Source: JBJHDF01 sp050486405 (lineage in GTDB: Bacteria; Pseudomonadota; Gammaproteobacteria; Pseudomonadales; Cellvibrionaceae). Taken from it: a stretch of DNA of 64,000 nucleotides. Of the stretch, positions 8,040 to 17,346 are shown one piece after another (positions within the stretch are counted from its first letter, which is position 1; each line of letters starts with the position of its first letter). A program made the translations under genes and the position numbers. The notes under the pieces were generated by a model, which was not told the DNA's origin, did no database searches, and saw only the letters and a list, made by a program, of their open reading frames with translations. The DNA is taken from positions 1-64,000 of the forward strand of contig JBJHDF010000011.1 in assembly GCA_050486405.1 (NCBI GenBank). The letters are read 5' to 3'.

Positions 8040-8438
8040 TTACGAATCGGAGTGGAGCCGCTGGAAGCGGTGAATCTGCCGGCGCTCCTTTTTGTTGGGT
8101 CGGTGATCGCTGATTACCTGGCCGGCGACACCGGCCTTGCGCTGCACGGCGTTTTCTTCCCGCCGCGCCACGCTCTCGTCGGTTTCCCGATAGAGCAGCG
8201 CCGCTTCCGGCGCGCCTCTGCGCTGATCGGACAGCGCGGTTACCAGCACGGTTTTTTCATCCCAACCCTGGCGCACCGTCAGCTCGGTGCCCAAGGTGAT
8301 CTCCCGGCTGGCCTTGACCTTCTGACCACCACTGTGCACCTTGCCACTGTCGATAGCCTGTTTGGCCAAACTCCGTGTTTTGAAAAAACGCGCGGCCCAG
8401 AGCCACTTGTCGATACGCACTTTTTCCATGGTCGTCAC
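8040..8438 (-). CDS. hslR: Hsp15, S4-domain ribosome-associated heat-shock protein
   Basis: 132 residues. An S4 RNA-binding domain occupies about 5-65 (RIDKWLWAARFFKTRSLAKQ) and a basic tail follows. Hsp15 binds stalled 50S subunits that carry nascent chains and helps recycle them. A second Met at residue 4 (8429) could also be the start. It precedes hslO in the same direction. Confidence 0.95.
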   Translation of the reverse strand: MTTMEKVRIDKWLWAARFFKTRSLAKQAIDSGKVHSGGQKVKASREITLGTELTVRQGWDEKTVLVTALSDQRRGAPEAALLYRETDESVARREENAVQRKAGVAGQVISDHRPNKKERRQIHRFQRLHSDS

Positions 8439-8448
8439 GCGTTGATCA

Positions 8449-9132
8449 TTACGCCGGGTCTGTCAACGCCGCCTGACCCTCGGTTCGCGGCATGATTTCA
8501 TCGAAGTGGTGAATCGCCGGGTACTCGTCAATCTGCCGCAGGGTTTGACTGTCCGGCTGATGGATGCACAGCAGGTGGCGAATGCCGTATTTGCGCGCGG
8601 CATCCAGCACGGAAACCGTATCGTCCACAAACAGCGTGCGCTCCGGATCAAAAGGCGCGCGCAGTTGCAGCGCGGGCCAGAAATGCGGCGACTCCTTGGG
8701 CTGTTGCAACTCGTGAGCGCTGATCACCTCGTCCAGCAAACGCTGGATGCCGGTGATTTCCAGTTTCAGGTTTAGGCTCTTGGGGTGGGCGTTGGTCACC
8801 AGCCGCAAATGCTTGCGCTGAGCGCGGACCCGCAACAGAAAATCCTCCACATGAGGCCGAATCTGTATCTTGTGCTGGATTTCCTGCTTGAGGCTGGTGA
8901 TGTCCACTTCCAGAATTTCCGACCAGAAATCCAGACAGTACCACTGCAGCGTACCGCGCAACTGGCCGATGCGCTCCAGCAATTGCTGTTTCGCAGCCTG
9001 CACATCCAGGCCGTGAATCTCCGCGTACCGGGTGGGCAGATGATCGAGCCAGAAAAAGTTGTCAAAATGGAGGTCCAACAGGGTACCATCCATATCCAGC
9101 AGAACCGTGTCTATTTCGCGCCAGTCGATCAT
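8449..9132 (-). CDS. yrfG: HAD-family GMP/IMP nucleotidase YrfG
   Basis: 227 residues from the ATG at 9132; a longer frame to 9183 would overlap nudE and lacks support. HAD motif I is DMDGTLLDL near the N-terminus, motif II is the LVTNAH segment and motif III is the DDTVSVLDAAR segment. The family hydrolyses purine 5'-nucleotides. It belongs to the yrfG-hslR-hslO cluster and diverges from nudE across about 40 bases. Confidence 0.9.
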   Translation of the reverse strand: MIDWREIDTVLLDMDGTLLDLHFDNFFWLDHLPTRYAEIHGLDVQAAKQQLLERIGQLRGTLQWYCLDFWSEILEVDITSLKQEIQHKIQIRPHVEDFLLRVRAQRKHLRLVTNAHPKSLNLKLEITGIQRLLDEVISAHELQQPKESPHFWPALQLRAPFDPERTLFVDDTVSVLDAARKYGIRHLLCIHQPDSQTLRQIDEYPAIHHFDEIMPRTEGQAALTDPA

Positions 9133-9173
9133 GGGGTCTGTACTTCGCTCACTGTGTCGCCAGGGAACCCAGT

Positions 9174-9737
9174 ATGCCGACAAAACCCGAGATATTAAAG
9201 CGCAGGACCGTGGCCCGCAGCCGTTTGTTTCGCGCCGACGAGTTGCATCTGCGCTTCAGCAACGGCGAGGAGCGGGTGTACGAAAAGCTCTGCGGCAGCA
9301 AGGGGCCCGGGGCGGTGCCCGGCGCGGTGCTGGTAGTACCCCTGCTGGACGACGGCCGGGTGCTGCTGATCCGCGAGTACGCCGCCGGCCTGGAGGACTA
9401 CCACCTGGGCCTGCCCAAGGGCAAGGTGGACGAGGGCGAAACCGCACTGGAGGCGGCCAACCGGGAATTGCGCGAGGAGGTGGGCTACGCCGCCCGCCAG
9501 CTGCAGGCACTGAAAGTCATGCGTCTGTCGCCCGCCTATATGGAGCAGGGCATCAATGTGATTCTCGCCCGGGATCTCTACCCGGACCGGCTGCCCGGCG
9601 ACGAACCGGAACCCATCGAAGTGGTGCCCTGGTCCATGGACGATCTGCTGTCGCTGGTCATGCGGGACGAAGTCTGCGAAGGCCGTACCATCGCCGCCCT
9701 GTTTCTCGCCCGGGAGTGGCTGGCCCGGCATGGTTGA
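9174..9737 (+). CDS. nudE: ADP-compound Nudix hydrolase NudE
   Basis: 187 residues. The Nudix box lies at residues 79-105 (GLPKGKVDEGET...RELREEVGY) with all the metal-binding Glu residues. NudE hydrolyses ADP-ribose, NADH and diadenosine polyphosphates. Its position next to yrfG-hslR-hslO matches enterobacterial synteny. Confidence 0.94.
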   Translation: MPTKPEILKRRTVARSRLFRADELHLRFSNGEERVYEKLCGSKGPGAVPGAVLVVPLLDDGRVLLIREYAAGLEDYHLGLPKGKVDEGETALEAANRELREEVGYAARQLQALKVMRLSPAYMEQGINVILARDLYPDRLPGDEPEPIEVVPWSMDDLLSLVMRDEVCEGRTIAALFLAREWLARHG

Positions 9738-9901
9738 TCTCAGCGGGCCGGTTGAATCCGACCCTCAACTGGCGGGAACGGCTGTAAAAGTGCCAATCGC
9801 GCCACAAAACCGGAGCCGGTGCGATACAAGGGGTATTCGGATGCGCTATGCTCTGAATCCGGACCCTCTTTCCGGGTCCAACGCTAAAAGGAGTCAGCGC
9901 C

Positions 9902-10132
9902 ATGGCCAAACCGGTAACCAAACCCCATCCCGGCGTGGGTGTCGGTGTGCAGCTCAATAGCACCGAGCAACTGCGCACCAAACTGATCGCCGAAATCACC
10001 CAGCTGCAACGACAATTGGAAGCGCTCAAGCCCACCGGTCGGGAGCAGGTGGACTTCAGCATGATTCAGACCTATAAGGAGTTGATCCACTCGCGCCAGG
10101 AGATGCTCAGCCAGCTGCCCCGCAGTTTCTGA
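9902..10132 (+). CDS. Small hypothetical protein, 76 residues
   Basis: I do not recognise a family. AAAGGAG upstream of the ATG supports translation. The first 20 residues are Gly/Val/Pro-rich and polar; residues 20-45 (TEQLRTKLIAEITQLQRQLE) look like a short amphipathic coiled coil. No signal or membrane segment. It stands alone between nudE and the end of the convergent nasA. Confidence 0.65.
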   Translation: MAKPVTKPHPGVGVGVQLNSTEQLRTKLIAEITQLQRQLEALKPTGREQVDFSMIQTYKELIHSRQEMLSQLPRSF

Positions 10133-10147
10133 CCAGATAAGGAGCGG

Positions 10148-12883
10148 TCAGGCGGCGTGGGCCTCGGCCGTTTCCGCCGCGAGAATGGCGCCCAGTTCCG
10201 GCAGGCAGGAGCCGCAACCGGTACCCGCTGCGGTGGCAGCGCTTAGGGCCGCCACCGAATCCAGGCCCTGGTCGCGAATGGCCTGGCACAGGGTGTTGTA
10301 GCCCACCTGCTTGCAGGCGCAGACGGTGCGGCCGCCGGCCAGCCGCGCCCCGGGCTGGCCGCGGAACAGCGCACCCATGCACTCCGGGTCGAAGGGCATG
10401 TCCAGCAGTTGCCCCAACCAGCTGAAATCGCGGTTGCCGAATCGCGGCGCCAGAGCATAGCCGGCCACCAACTCGTTGGCCCGTACCCGGGCGTAGCGGA
10501 ATTCACCTTTGCCCGGGTCACCAAATTCCAGCTGTTGCACGCCCTCGTCGCTCTGACCCAGCAGCAAGTCGCGCAGGCTGGCGGCCAGCGCCGTCGGGTC
10601 GGCGGCACTTTCCAGCACGTAGAGATAACCCCCTGATACCCGCTGTACCGCCCAGTAATCGCCCGGCACCGCTTGCAAGCGCTCGCGCAAGATCAATACC
10701 GCTTCGGATTTACCGCTCCAGGGTGCAATGCTCACCGGGGTGTATTTGTTCTCGGGCTGGCCGGAGATCGGGTCCCGGTGGGGCGCAATCAGAGAGCAGA
10801 CGCGGGCGCTGCTGGCGTGTACATCATTCCAGTGCATGGGCATGAATAGCTGCCCCGGCGCGCACTGCGCGGACACCTGCACCCGCACGCGCACAGCGCC
10901 GGTGGCGCTGGTCACATCGGCCAGGGCACCGTCCCGCAACCGGTAGCGTGTCGCGTCCCGGGGGTTTACCGTCACAAAGGGCTGCGGTAGATGACCGCTC
11001 AAGCGCGGCGAAAGTCCGGTACGAGTCATGCTGTGCCACTGGTCGCGGATGCGGCCGCTGTTCAGCACCAGCGGATACTGCGCATCCGGGGCACTGCAGG
11101 GCGGCCGGTGGCTGACAGCCACAAAACGGCCGCGACCCGAAGGTGTAAAAAATACCCCGTCACCAAAGAACCGCTTGGAGGCCTGCGTCAAGTGTCGGTT
11201 GCGGGGCGCCGGCCACTGCACCGGCTGTAAGCGCTGATAGTCCTCGGTGCTGATGTCACCAAAATATCCCAGGTCCAGATCCCGCTTGCCGTCGTTGTCC
11301 AGACCCGTGAGTGCGGCGTATTCGCGGAAGATGTCCGCCTCGCTGCTGTAGTCGAAGGTAGCGGTAAAACCCATGCGCCGCGCCACCTGGGAGATAATCC
11401 ACCAGTCCGGCCGGGCCTCGCCAGCGGCGGGCAGCAATGCGCGCTGGCGGGAGATGCGGCGCTCGGAATTGGTAACGGTGCCGGACTTTTCCGCCCAGCC
11501 GGTGGCGGGCAGCAGTATATCCGCCAGGCGCGTGGTGTCGGTGTCGGCGATACAATCGGACACAATCACCAGCGGGCATTTCTCCAGCGCCCGGCGCACC
11601 CGGTCGGCGTCGGGCAGGCTCATCACCGGGTTGGTGGCCATGATCCACACCGCCTTGATGTCGCCCCGGTCTACGGCCTCAAACATATCTACCGCCTTGA
11701 GCCCCGGCTTGGCCGCCAACCGATCCGTGCCCCAGAAGCGACCGACCAGGGCCTGCTGTTCCTCGTTGTCGAACTCCATGTGCGCCGCCAGGGTGTTGGC
11801 CAGGCCACCCACCTCGCGCCCACCCATGGCGTTGGGCTGACCGGTGATGGAAAAGGGGCCGCAACCGGGCTTGCCGATACGCGCCGTCGCCAGATGGCAG
11901 TTGAGAATACTGTTGACCTTATCGGTGCCGGCGCTGGACTGGTTGACTCCCTGGGAGTAAACGGTGACGGTTTTTTCCGTGTCGGCAAACCAGGCAAAAA
12001 AAGTTTCCAGTTCGTAGTCTTCCACGCCCAGGGCCCGGGACAGGCGATGGACGTTGCCACCGTCCTCCAGCGCGGTCATCAGCGCGTCGGTGAAACCCTC
12101 GGTGTGGCTCTGCACAAAATCCTCGTCCACCCGCCCGTGTTTGGCCAGATGCGCCAGCAGGCCGTTGAACAACGCCACGTCGGTCCCCGGCGCTATGGCC
12201 AGGTGCAGATCCGCCAGTTCGCAGGTGTCGGTGCGGCGCGGGTCCACCACCACGATTTTCATGTGTGGCCGCTGCTGTTTCGCTGCCTTCAGCCGCTGAA
12301 AAAGCACCGGGTGGCACCAGGCCAGGTTGGACCCGGTGAGCACCACCAGATCCGCCATTTCCAGATCCGAATAGCAGCCGGGTACGGTGTCGCTGCCAAA
12401 GGCGCGCTTGTGGCCGGCGACGCTGGACGACATACACAGGCGCGAATTGGTGTCGATATTGCCGCTGCCAATAAACCCCTTCATCAGTTTGTTGGCCACA
12501 TAGTAGTCTTCCGTGAGCAACTGCCCGGAGACATAAAAGGCGATGGCGTCGGGACCGTGCTCGGCGAGAATATTCACCAGCTGCTCGGACACCTGCTGCA
12601 GCACATCGGGCCAGCTGACCCGCTGCCCGCCGACCTGCGGATACAGCAGACGGCCATCGGGAACGACGGTTTCCGCCAGGGCCAACCCCTTGGAGCAGAG
12701 GCGTCCAAAGTTGGCCGGGTGCGTCTGATCCCCCCGCACTTCCAGCCGCTGCTCACTGTCCAGCCGCGCTTCCACACCACAACCCACGCCGCAGTATGGG
12801 CAGGTGGTTTTCACCCAACCGTCGTCTACTTCGCTAGTGGCAATCAATGTCTGCTGACCCATACCATCAACCCGAATTCTCAA
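10148..12883 (-). CDS. nasA: Assimilatory nitrate reductase catalytic subunit with C-terminal [2Fe-2S] domain
   Basis: 911 residues. NasA reduces nitrate to nitrite in the cytoplasm using Mo-bisMGD. The N-terminal 4Fe-4S ligands are C28, C31, C35 and C63 (CPYCGVGC...LCSKG), followed by the molybdopterin oxidoreductase domain and the dinucleotide-binding domain. The last 60 residues hold a BFD-like 2Fe-2S domain (CACK...GCGSC), as in Klebsiella-type NasA. No twin-arginine signal, which fits a cytoplasmic enzyme. The start at 12883 is TTG with AAGG 7 bases upstream; ATG at 12862 is the alternative. It diverges from cobA-nirBD. No separate electron-transfer subunit gene is present. Confidence 0.95.
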   Translation of the reverse strand: MRIRVDGMGQQTLIATSEVDDGWVKTTCPYCGVGCGVEARLDSEQRLEVRGDQTHPANFGRLCSKGLALAETVVPDGRLLYPQVGGQRVSWPDVLQQVSEQLVNILAEHGPDAIAFYVSGQLLTEDYYVANKLMKGFIGSGNIDTNSRLCMSSSVAGHKRAFGSDTVPGCYSDLEMADLVVLTGSNLAWCHPVLFQRLKAAKQQRPHMKIVVVDPRRTDTCELADLHLAIAPGTDVALFNGLLAHLAKHGRVDEDFVQSHTEGFTDALMTALEDGGNVHRLSRALGVEDYELETFFAWFADTEKTVTVYSQGVNQSSAGTDKVNSILNCHLATARIGKPGCGPFSITGQPNAMGGREVGGLANTLAAHMEFDNEEQQALVGRFWGTDRLAAKPGLKAVDMFEAVDRGDIKAVWIMATNPVMSLPDADRVRRALEKCPLVIVSDCIADTDTTRLADILLPATGWAEKSGTVTNSERRISRQRALLPAAGEARPDWWIISQVARRMGFTATFDYSSEADIFREYAALTGLDNDGKRDLDLGYFGDISTEDYQRLQPVQWPAPRNRHLTQASKRFFGDGVFFTPSGRGRFVAVSHRPPCSAPDAQYPLVLNSGRIRDQWHSMTRTGLSPRLSGHLPQPFVTVNPRDATRYRLRDGALADVTSATGAVRVRVQVSAQCAPGQLFMPMHWNDVHASSARVCSLIAPHRDPISGQPENKYTPVSIAPWSGKSEAVLILRERLQAVPGDYWAVQRVSGGYLYVLESAADPTALAASLRDLLLGQSDEGVQQLEFGDPGKGEFRYARVRANELVAGYALAPRFGNRDFSWLGQLLDMPFDPECMGALFRGQPGARLAGGRTVCACKQVGYNTLCQAIRDQGLDSVAALSAATAAGTGCGSCLPELGAILAAETAEAHAA

Positions 12884-13011
12884 AACCTCACCTTCTTTTC
12901 ACTCGGATCATCCATGGTCCTCGCCGCTACGCGGCAGCCTGCGCTGTGCAAAACGGCTCTCCGTACCGTTTTGTCCCGTTTCCCTTTTCCCTCTCCTTCC
13001 CCTATGTCGTT

Positions 13012-13027
13012 AGCAATAACCAAACCA
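13012..13027 (-). promoter_or_regulatory. Possible sigma-54 promoter for nasA
   Basis: On the minus strand the site reads TGGTTT-N5-TTGCT. The invariant GG and GC are exactly 10 bases apart and the -12 half is perfect, but the -24 half lacks CAC. It would give a leader of about 115 bases before nasA. Confidence 0.4.
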
Positions 13028-13079
13028 ACCTCGACCAAGGCTTTCATCTGCCCCGTTTACTCCCCGTTTTACGCACTTT

Positions 13080-13096
13080 TGCACGCTCTGGGTGCG
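13080..13096. promoter_or_regulatory. NtrC-like binding site 1
   Basis: TGCACG-N5-GGTGCG matches 10 of 12 positions of the NtrC consensus TGCACC-N5-GGTGCA. It lies about 55 bases upstream of the possible nasA sigma-54 promoter. Confidence 0.55.
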
Positions 13097-13176
13097 CCTG
13101 CACCATCACTTGTTTTATTTTGATGCAAAAAGTCATCTTGCCCGGTTCGCACTTTTGCTGCCTTGCGGTGCGCGCT

Positions 13177-13193
13177 TGCACGGGATTGGTGCC
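13177..13193. promoter_or_regulatory. NtrC-like binding site 2
   Basis: TGCACG-N5-GGTGCC matches 10 of 12 positions of the NtrC consensus. It is about 110 bases upstream of the nir-side sigma-54 promoter, a normal distance for an enhancer-binding protein. Confidence 0.6.
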
Positions 13194-13303
13194 GCGCGGA
13201 GTGTGCAGCTGGTAGCGCACAAAACAAAGTCGGTTTCGGTTTATCGCGGTAACTTGTTGAAAGCCAAGCATTAAACCGACAATTCTTGCCTGCACGCAGC
13301 ATT

Positions 13304-13319
13304 TGGCACTGTCTTTGCT
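13304..13319 (+). promoter_or_regulatory. Sigma-54 promoter for cobA-nirBD
   Basis: TGGCAC-N5-TTGCT is a perfect match to the -24/-12 consensus. Transcription would begin near 13330, before the ATG at 13364. This also argues against the longer TTG start of cobA at 13286. Confidence 0.8.
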
Positions 13320-13363
13320 CTGTCCTCCTCACAGTAGTCTCAGTGAAACAACAGGAAGAATTG

Positions 13364-14197
13364 ATGCACGCTCTCTCCACACCGGTCTCTGTTTCGAAGT
13401 CGGCGCAACAAAAGCTCCGCGCCACACAGCCGGGAAAAGTCTGGCTGGTGGGCGCCGGTCCCGGCGCCGCCGACCTGCTGACGGTAAAGGCGCTGCGCTG
13501 CCTCGAAAGCGCCGACATCATTTTTTACGACCAGTTGGTGAGCAGCGACATTCGCGCGCTCTTCCCCCGTCATGTGCCCGCGCTCTATGTGGGTAAGACC
13601 AAGGGTCGGCACAGCGTCACCCAGGAAAACCTGAACCAGATGCTGATCGATCAGGCGCAGATGGGTTTGCAGGTGTGCCGCATCAAGGGCGGCGATCCCT
13701 TCGTATTCGGTCGCGGCGGTGAGGAACTGCTGGCCCTGCGCAACGCCGGCATTGATGCCGAAGTGATTCCCGGTATTACGTCAGCCGCCGGTTGCGGCGC
13801 CGCCGCCGGCATTCCCCTGACCCACCGGGGTCTTGCCCAGGGCTGCACCCTGGTCACCGCCCACGGCGAAACGGAACTGAACATCAATTGGCAGGCACTG
13901 GCGCAGCTGCAACACACGCTGGTGTTTTACATGGGTGTCAGTCGCGCACAGCTTATCCGCGATCAATTGTGCATGGCCGGCCTGAGTGGCTCCACACCGG
14001 CGGCCATTATCGAAAACGGCTGTCGCCCGGAACAGCGGGTGTTGATTGGCGAGCTAAGCACGCTGCCCACACTGGCCAGCGACAACGCGGTGCGGTCACC
14101 GGCACTGATTGTGGTGGGAGCCACCGTCTCCCTGGCGCACCAACTGCAACCCGAAAACTGGCTGGCGTCGCTTCGCCAGCAACGACTGATCGCCTGA
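13364..14197 (+). CDS. cobA: Uroporphyrinogen-III C-methyltransferase (SUMT)
   Basis: 277 residues from the ATG at 13364, with GGAAGAA just upstream. It methylates uroporphyrinogen III twice to precorrin-2, the first step toward sirohaem. Motifs are intact: VWLVGAGPGAADLLTVKAL, the YVGKTKG segment, RIKGGDPFVFGRGGEE and IPLTHRG. No CysG dehydrogenase/chelatase part is fused, so sirohaem completion must be encoded elsewhere. It stands 28 bases before nirB and would supply that enzyme's cofactor. Confidence 0.95.
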   Translation: MHALSTPVSVSKSAQQKLRATQPGKVWLVGAGPGAADLLTVKALRCLESADIIFYDQLVSSDIRALFPRHVPALYVGKTKGRHSVTQENLNQMLIDQAQMGLQVCRIKGGDPFVFGRGGEELLALRNAGIDAEVIPGITSAAGCGAAAGIPLTHRGLAQGCTLVTAHGETELNINWQALAQLQHTLVFYMGVSRAQLIRDQLCMAGLSGSTPAAIIENGCRPEQRVLIGELSTLPTLASDNAVRSPALIVVGATVSLAHQLQPENWLASLRQQRLIA

Positions 14198-14225
14198 TTT
14201 GGGCGGAAAGAGTACGAGGTAAAAA

Positions 14226-16763
14226 ATGAAACAGCGAGTGATTGTTGTCGGCAACGGCATGGTGGGACACAAATTTATCGACGGCCTGCTGCAAAGCCCC
14301 CGCGCCGAGGAATTCGAGGTGATCACTTTCGCCGAGGAACCCCGCCTGGCCTACGATCGGGTGCGCCTGAGCGCCTATTTCTCCGGCTCCACGGCGGATG
14401 ACCTGATGCTCACCTCGGAGGCGGAATACCAGCGCGGCGGTGTGCGCTATCTGCTGAACGAAAAAGTCGTGGCCATCGACAGCACCAACAATACGCTGAC
14501 CACCGACAAAGGCACCACGGAGAGCTACGACAAGCTGGTGCTCGCCACCGGTTCCTTTCCGTTTGTGCCGCCGATCCCCGGCAAGGATCAGCCCCACTGC
14601 CTGGTGTATCGCACCATCGAGGATCTGGAAGCCATCACCGAATCGGCCCGGCAGAGCAAATCCGGGGTCGTGGTGGGCGGCGGCCTGCTGGGGCTGGAGG
14701 CCGCCAACGCGCTGAAAAATCTCGGACTGGAAACCCACGTGGTGGAGTTCGCCCCGCGCCTGATGGCGGTGCAGCTCGACGAGGGCGGCGGCGACTTGTT
14801 GCGCAAGAAGATCGAAGACCTCGGTCTGTTTGTGCACACGGAAAAGAACACCAAAGAAATTGTCGCCGGTGAGCAGGCCCGCTACCGCATGAATTTTGCC
14901 GACGGCAGCCATCTGGAAACCGACATGATCGTCTTTTCCGCCGGCATTCGCCCCAGGGACGAACTGGCCCGGGCGGCGGGCCTGGCCCTGGGCGAACGCG
15001 GCGGCATTGCCATCAACAACTTCTGCCAGACCTCGGTGGACAATATCTACGCCATCGGTGAATGCGCCCTCTGGGACAACCGCATTTTCGGTCTGGTGGC
15101 ACCGGGCTATCAAATGGCCAAGGTGGCACTGCAGCATATGTGCAGCGAGCCCGGCGAATTTACCGGCGCCGACATGAGCACCAAACTGAAACTGTTGGGT
15201 GTCGATGTGGCCAGTATCGGCGATGCCCAGGCGCGTACACCCGGCGCGCTCACCTACAGCTACACCGACGGCGTGGCCCAGGTGTACAAGCGCCTGGTGG
15301 TATCCGCCGATGGCAAGAAGCTGCTGGGCGCCGTGCTGGTGGGCGACGCCCAGGCCTACGGCACCCTGCAGCAATTGTGCGTCAACGACATGGAACTGCC
15401 GGAATCGCCGGAGCAGTTTATTCTGCCCCAGGTGGAAGGCGCGGGCGCAGCCATGGGCGTCGAGGCGCTGCCGGACACGGCCCAGATCTGTTCCTGCTTT
15501 GACGTTACCAAGGGCGCCATCTGCTGCGCCGTGCAGGACGGCGCCACCACCGTCGGCGACCTCAAGAATGCCACCAAGGCTTCCACCGGCTGCGGCGGCT
15601 GCGCCGCTCTGGTCAAACAGGTGATGGACAGCGAACTGACCAAGCTGGGCGTGGCAGTGAACAATCATCTGTGCGAGCACTTCGCCTACTCCCGGGCGGA
15701 ACTGGCGGACATAGTGCGCGTCAGGCAGATCAAAACCTTTGATGAATTACTGGACAGTCACGGCCAGGGGTTGGGTTGCGATATCTGCAAGCCCGCAGTC
15801 GCCTCCATTCTCGCGTCTTTCTGGAATGAATACATTCTCGAGGACCGGCATCTGGGGCTGCAGGACACCAACGATATTTTTCTCGGCAACATGCAGAAGG
15901 ACGGCACCTATTCCATAGTGCCCCGGGTAGCCGGTGGCGAGATCACACCGGAAAAACTGATCGTGCTGGGCGAAGTGGCGAAGGAATACAGACTCTATAC
16001 CAAAATCACCGGCGGTCAGCGCATCGACCTGTTCGGCGCCCAGGTGCATCAGTTGCCGGAAATCTGGAAAAAGCTCATCGACGCCGGTTTTGAAACCGGC
16101 CACGCCTATGGCAAGGCGGTGCGCACAGTGAAGTCCTGCGTCGGCAGCACTTGGTGCCGCTACGGCGTGCAGGACAGCGTCGGCATGGCCATCGCCATCG
16201 AAAATCGTTACAAGGGCCTGCGCGCACCGCACAAGCTCAAGTTCGCTGTGTCCGGTTGCACCCGCGAGTGCGCCGAAGCCCAGTCCAAGGACATCGGCGT
16301 GATCGCCACCGAGAATGGCTGGAATCTCTTTGTCTGCGGCAACGGTGGCATGCGTCCGCGCCACGCCGATCTGTTCGCCACCGACCTGGACGACGAAACC
16401 CTGATCCGCTACATCGACCGGGTGCTGATGTTCTACATTCGCACCGCCGATCGTCTGCAGCGCACGTCGGTGTGGCTGGAAAATCTGGAAGGCGGGCTGG
16501 ACTATCTGCGCCAGGTGGTTATTGAAGATCGGCTCGGCATCGGTCAGGAACTGGAAGACCAGATGACCAGCAATATCGGCAACTACCAGTGCGAGTGGAA
16601 AACCACCATCGAAAACCCGGAAAAGCTCAAGCGCTTCCGCACCTTTGTCAACAGCGATGCCGGCGACAACAATCTGGTGTATACGGTTGAGCGCGGTCAG
16701 TTGCGCCCCGCCACCGACGAGGAACGGGAAAACCGGGTGCCCGCGGTCGAGTTGGTGAATTGA
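14226..16763 (+). CDS. nirB: NADH-dependent assimilatory nitrite reductase, large subunit
   Basis: 845 residues, full length. It reduces nitrite to ammonium with NADH. Order: FAD/NAD(P)-binding oxidoreductase (1-about 400), BFD-like 2Fe-2S domain (CSCFD...GCGGC), then the sirohaem/4Fe-4S reductase domains, with cluster cysteines in CVGSTWCRYG and SGCTRECAEAQ. It lies between cobA and nirD in one operon. Confidence 0.97.
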   Translation: MKQRVIVVGNGMVGHKFIDGLLQSPRAEEFEVITFAEEPRLAYDRVRLSAYFSGSTADDLMLTSEAEYQRGGVRYLLNEKVVAIDSTNNTLTTDKGTTESYDKLVLATGSFPFVPPIPGKDQPHCLVYRTIEDLEAITESARQSKSGVVVGGGLLGLEAANALKNLGLETHVVEFAPRLMAVQLDEGGGDLLRKKIEDLGLFVHTEKNTKEIVAGEQARYRMNFADGSHLETDMIVFSAGIRPRDELARAAGLALGERGGIAINNFCQTSVDNIYAIGECALWDNRIFGLVAPGYQMAKVALQHMCSEPGEFTGADMSTKLKLLGVDVASIGDAQARTPGALTYSYTDGVAQVYKRLVVSADGKKLLGAVLVGDAQAYGTLQQLCVNDMELPESPEQFILPQVEGAGAAMGVEALPDTAQICSCFDVTKGAICCAVQDGATTVGDLKNATKASTGCGGCAALVKQVMDSELTKLGVAVNNHLCEHFAYSRAELADIVRVRQIKTFDELLDSHGQGLGCDICKPAVASILASFWNEYILEDRHLGLQDTNDIFLGNMQKDGTYSIVPRVAGGEITPEKLIVLGEVAKEYRLYTKITGGQRIDLFGAQVHQLPEIWKKLIDAGFETGHAYGKAVRTVKSCVGSTWCRYGVQDSVGMAIAIENRYKGLRAPHKLKFAVSGCTRECAEAQSKDIGVIATENGWNLFVCGNGGMRPRHADLFATDLDDETLIRYIDRVLMFYIRTADRLQRTSVWLENLEGGLDYLRQVVIEDRLGIGQELEDQMTSNIGNYQCEWKTTIENPEKLKRFRTFVNSDAGDNNLVYTVERGQLRPATDEERENRVPAVELVN

Positions 16764-16835
16764 TTCCCGACCAGTCGCAGTGGCGGCAAAACAGTTTTGA
16801 GCATTCTTTTTTCAAGTGTTTAAGGAGGTCAGATC

Positions 16836-17204
16836 GTGCAATCGACCAATGCAGCAGAAGACATTGAATTGATCGAGGAAACGGAGTGGGTTAGCGTCTG
16901 CTCCGCATCCGAATTGACACCGGACAGTGGCCTTTGCGCTCTGATCAAGCAGCAACAGGTGGCGATTTTCCATTGCCGTCGTCTGGATGAAGTCTTTGCC
17001 ATTGGCAATTATGACCCCATCGGCCGGGCCAACGTGCTGTCCCGAGGCATCATCGGCTCCCTGGGCGACGCCGTGGTGGTGGCCTCACCCCTGTACAAGG
17101 AACACTACGATCTGCGTACCGGCCAGTGTCTGGAGTCACCGGAACACCGGGTGCCGGTGTATCCGGTGCGTATCGTCAACGGTCAGATCCAGGTGCAAGT
17201 CTAG
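16836..17204 (+). CDS. nirD: Nitrite reductase small subunit
   Basis: 122 residues with a Rieske-like fold that lacks the CxH...CxxH ligands, as is normal for NirD. AAGGAGG lies upstream of the GTG start at 16836. It pairs with NirB. A strong terminator follows at 17262. Confidence 0.93.
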   Translation: MQSTNAAEDIELIEETEWVSVCSASELTPDSGLCALIKQQQVAIFHCRRLDEVFAIGNYDPIGRANVLSRGIIGSLGDAVVVASPLYKEHYDLRTGQCLESPEHRVPVYPVRIVNGQIQVQV

Positions 17205-17261
17205 ATTTTTGTTCGCTCCTCTGTGTAACCCCTTCTTCGACTGCTTCCTGAGTCGACCTCC

Positions 17262-17287
17262 GGGGTGGCCTGGCCACCCCCTTTTTT
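17262..17287 (+). terminator. Terminator after nirD
   Basis: GGGGTGGCC-T-GGCCACCCC forms a nine-pair stem followed by CTTTTTT, ending the cobA-nirBD operon. Confidence 0.9.
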
Positions 17288-17346
17288 CCTTGATTTTCCC
17301 CCGCCAGCGACTAGCCTGATAGGGACGGATTTTTTTCGGACACCCC

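Larger units (their letters stand above)
12884..13363. promoter_or_regulatory. Divergent control region between nasA and cobA-nirBD
   Basis: No credible gene is seen in these 480 bases. The region holds one perfect and one weaker sigma-54 promoter facing opposite ways and two NtrC-like palindromes, listed separately. Composition shifts to pyrimidine-rich near 12960-13010. Open frames crossing this stretch lack family matches and cut through the promoter elements. Confidence 0.75.

Noticed and set aside
12884..13363. ANTAR-type (NasR/NasT) antitermination leader before nir genes
   Set aside because: Several GC-rich hairpins exist, but none has paired hexaloops with A1/G4 followed by a terminator. 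The sequences fit NtrC half-sites better.
13286..13363. Longer cobA with TTG start at 13286
   Set aside because: It would include the sigma-54 promoter in coding sequence; the ATG at 13364 has a ribosome-binding site and fits family length.
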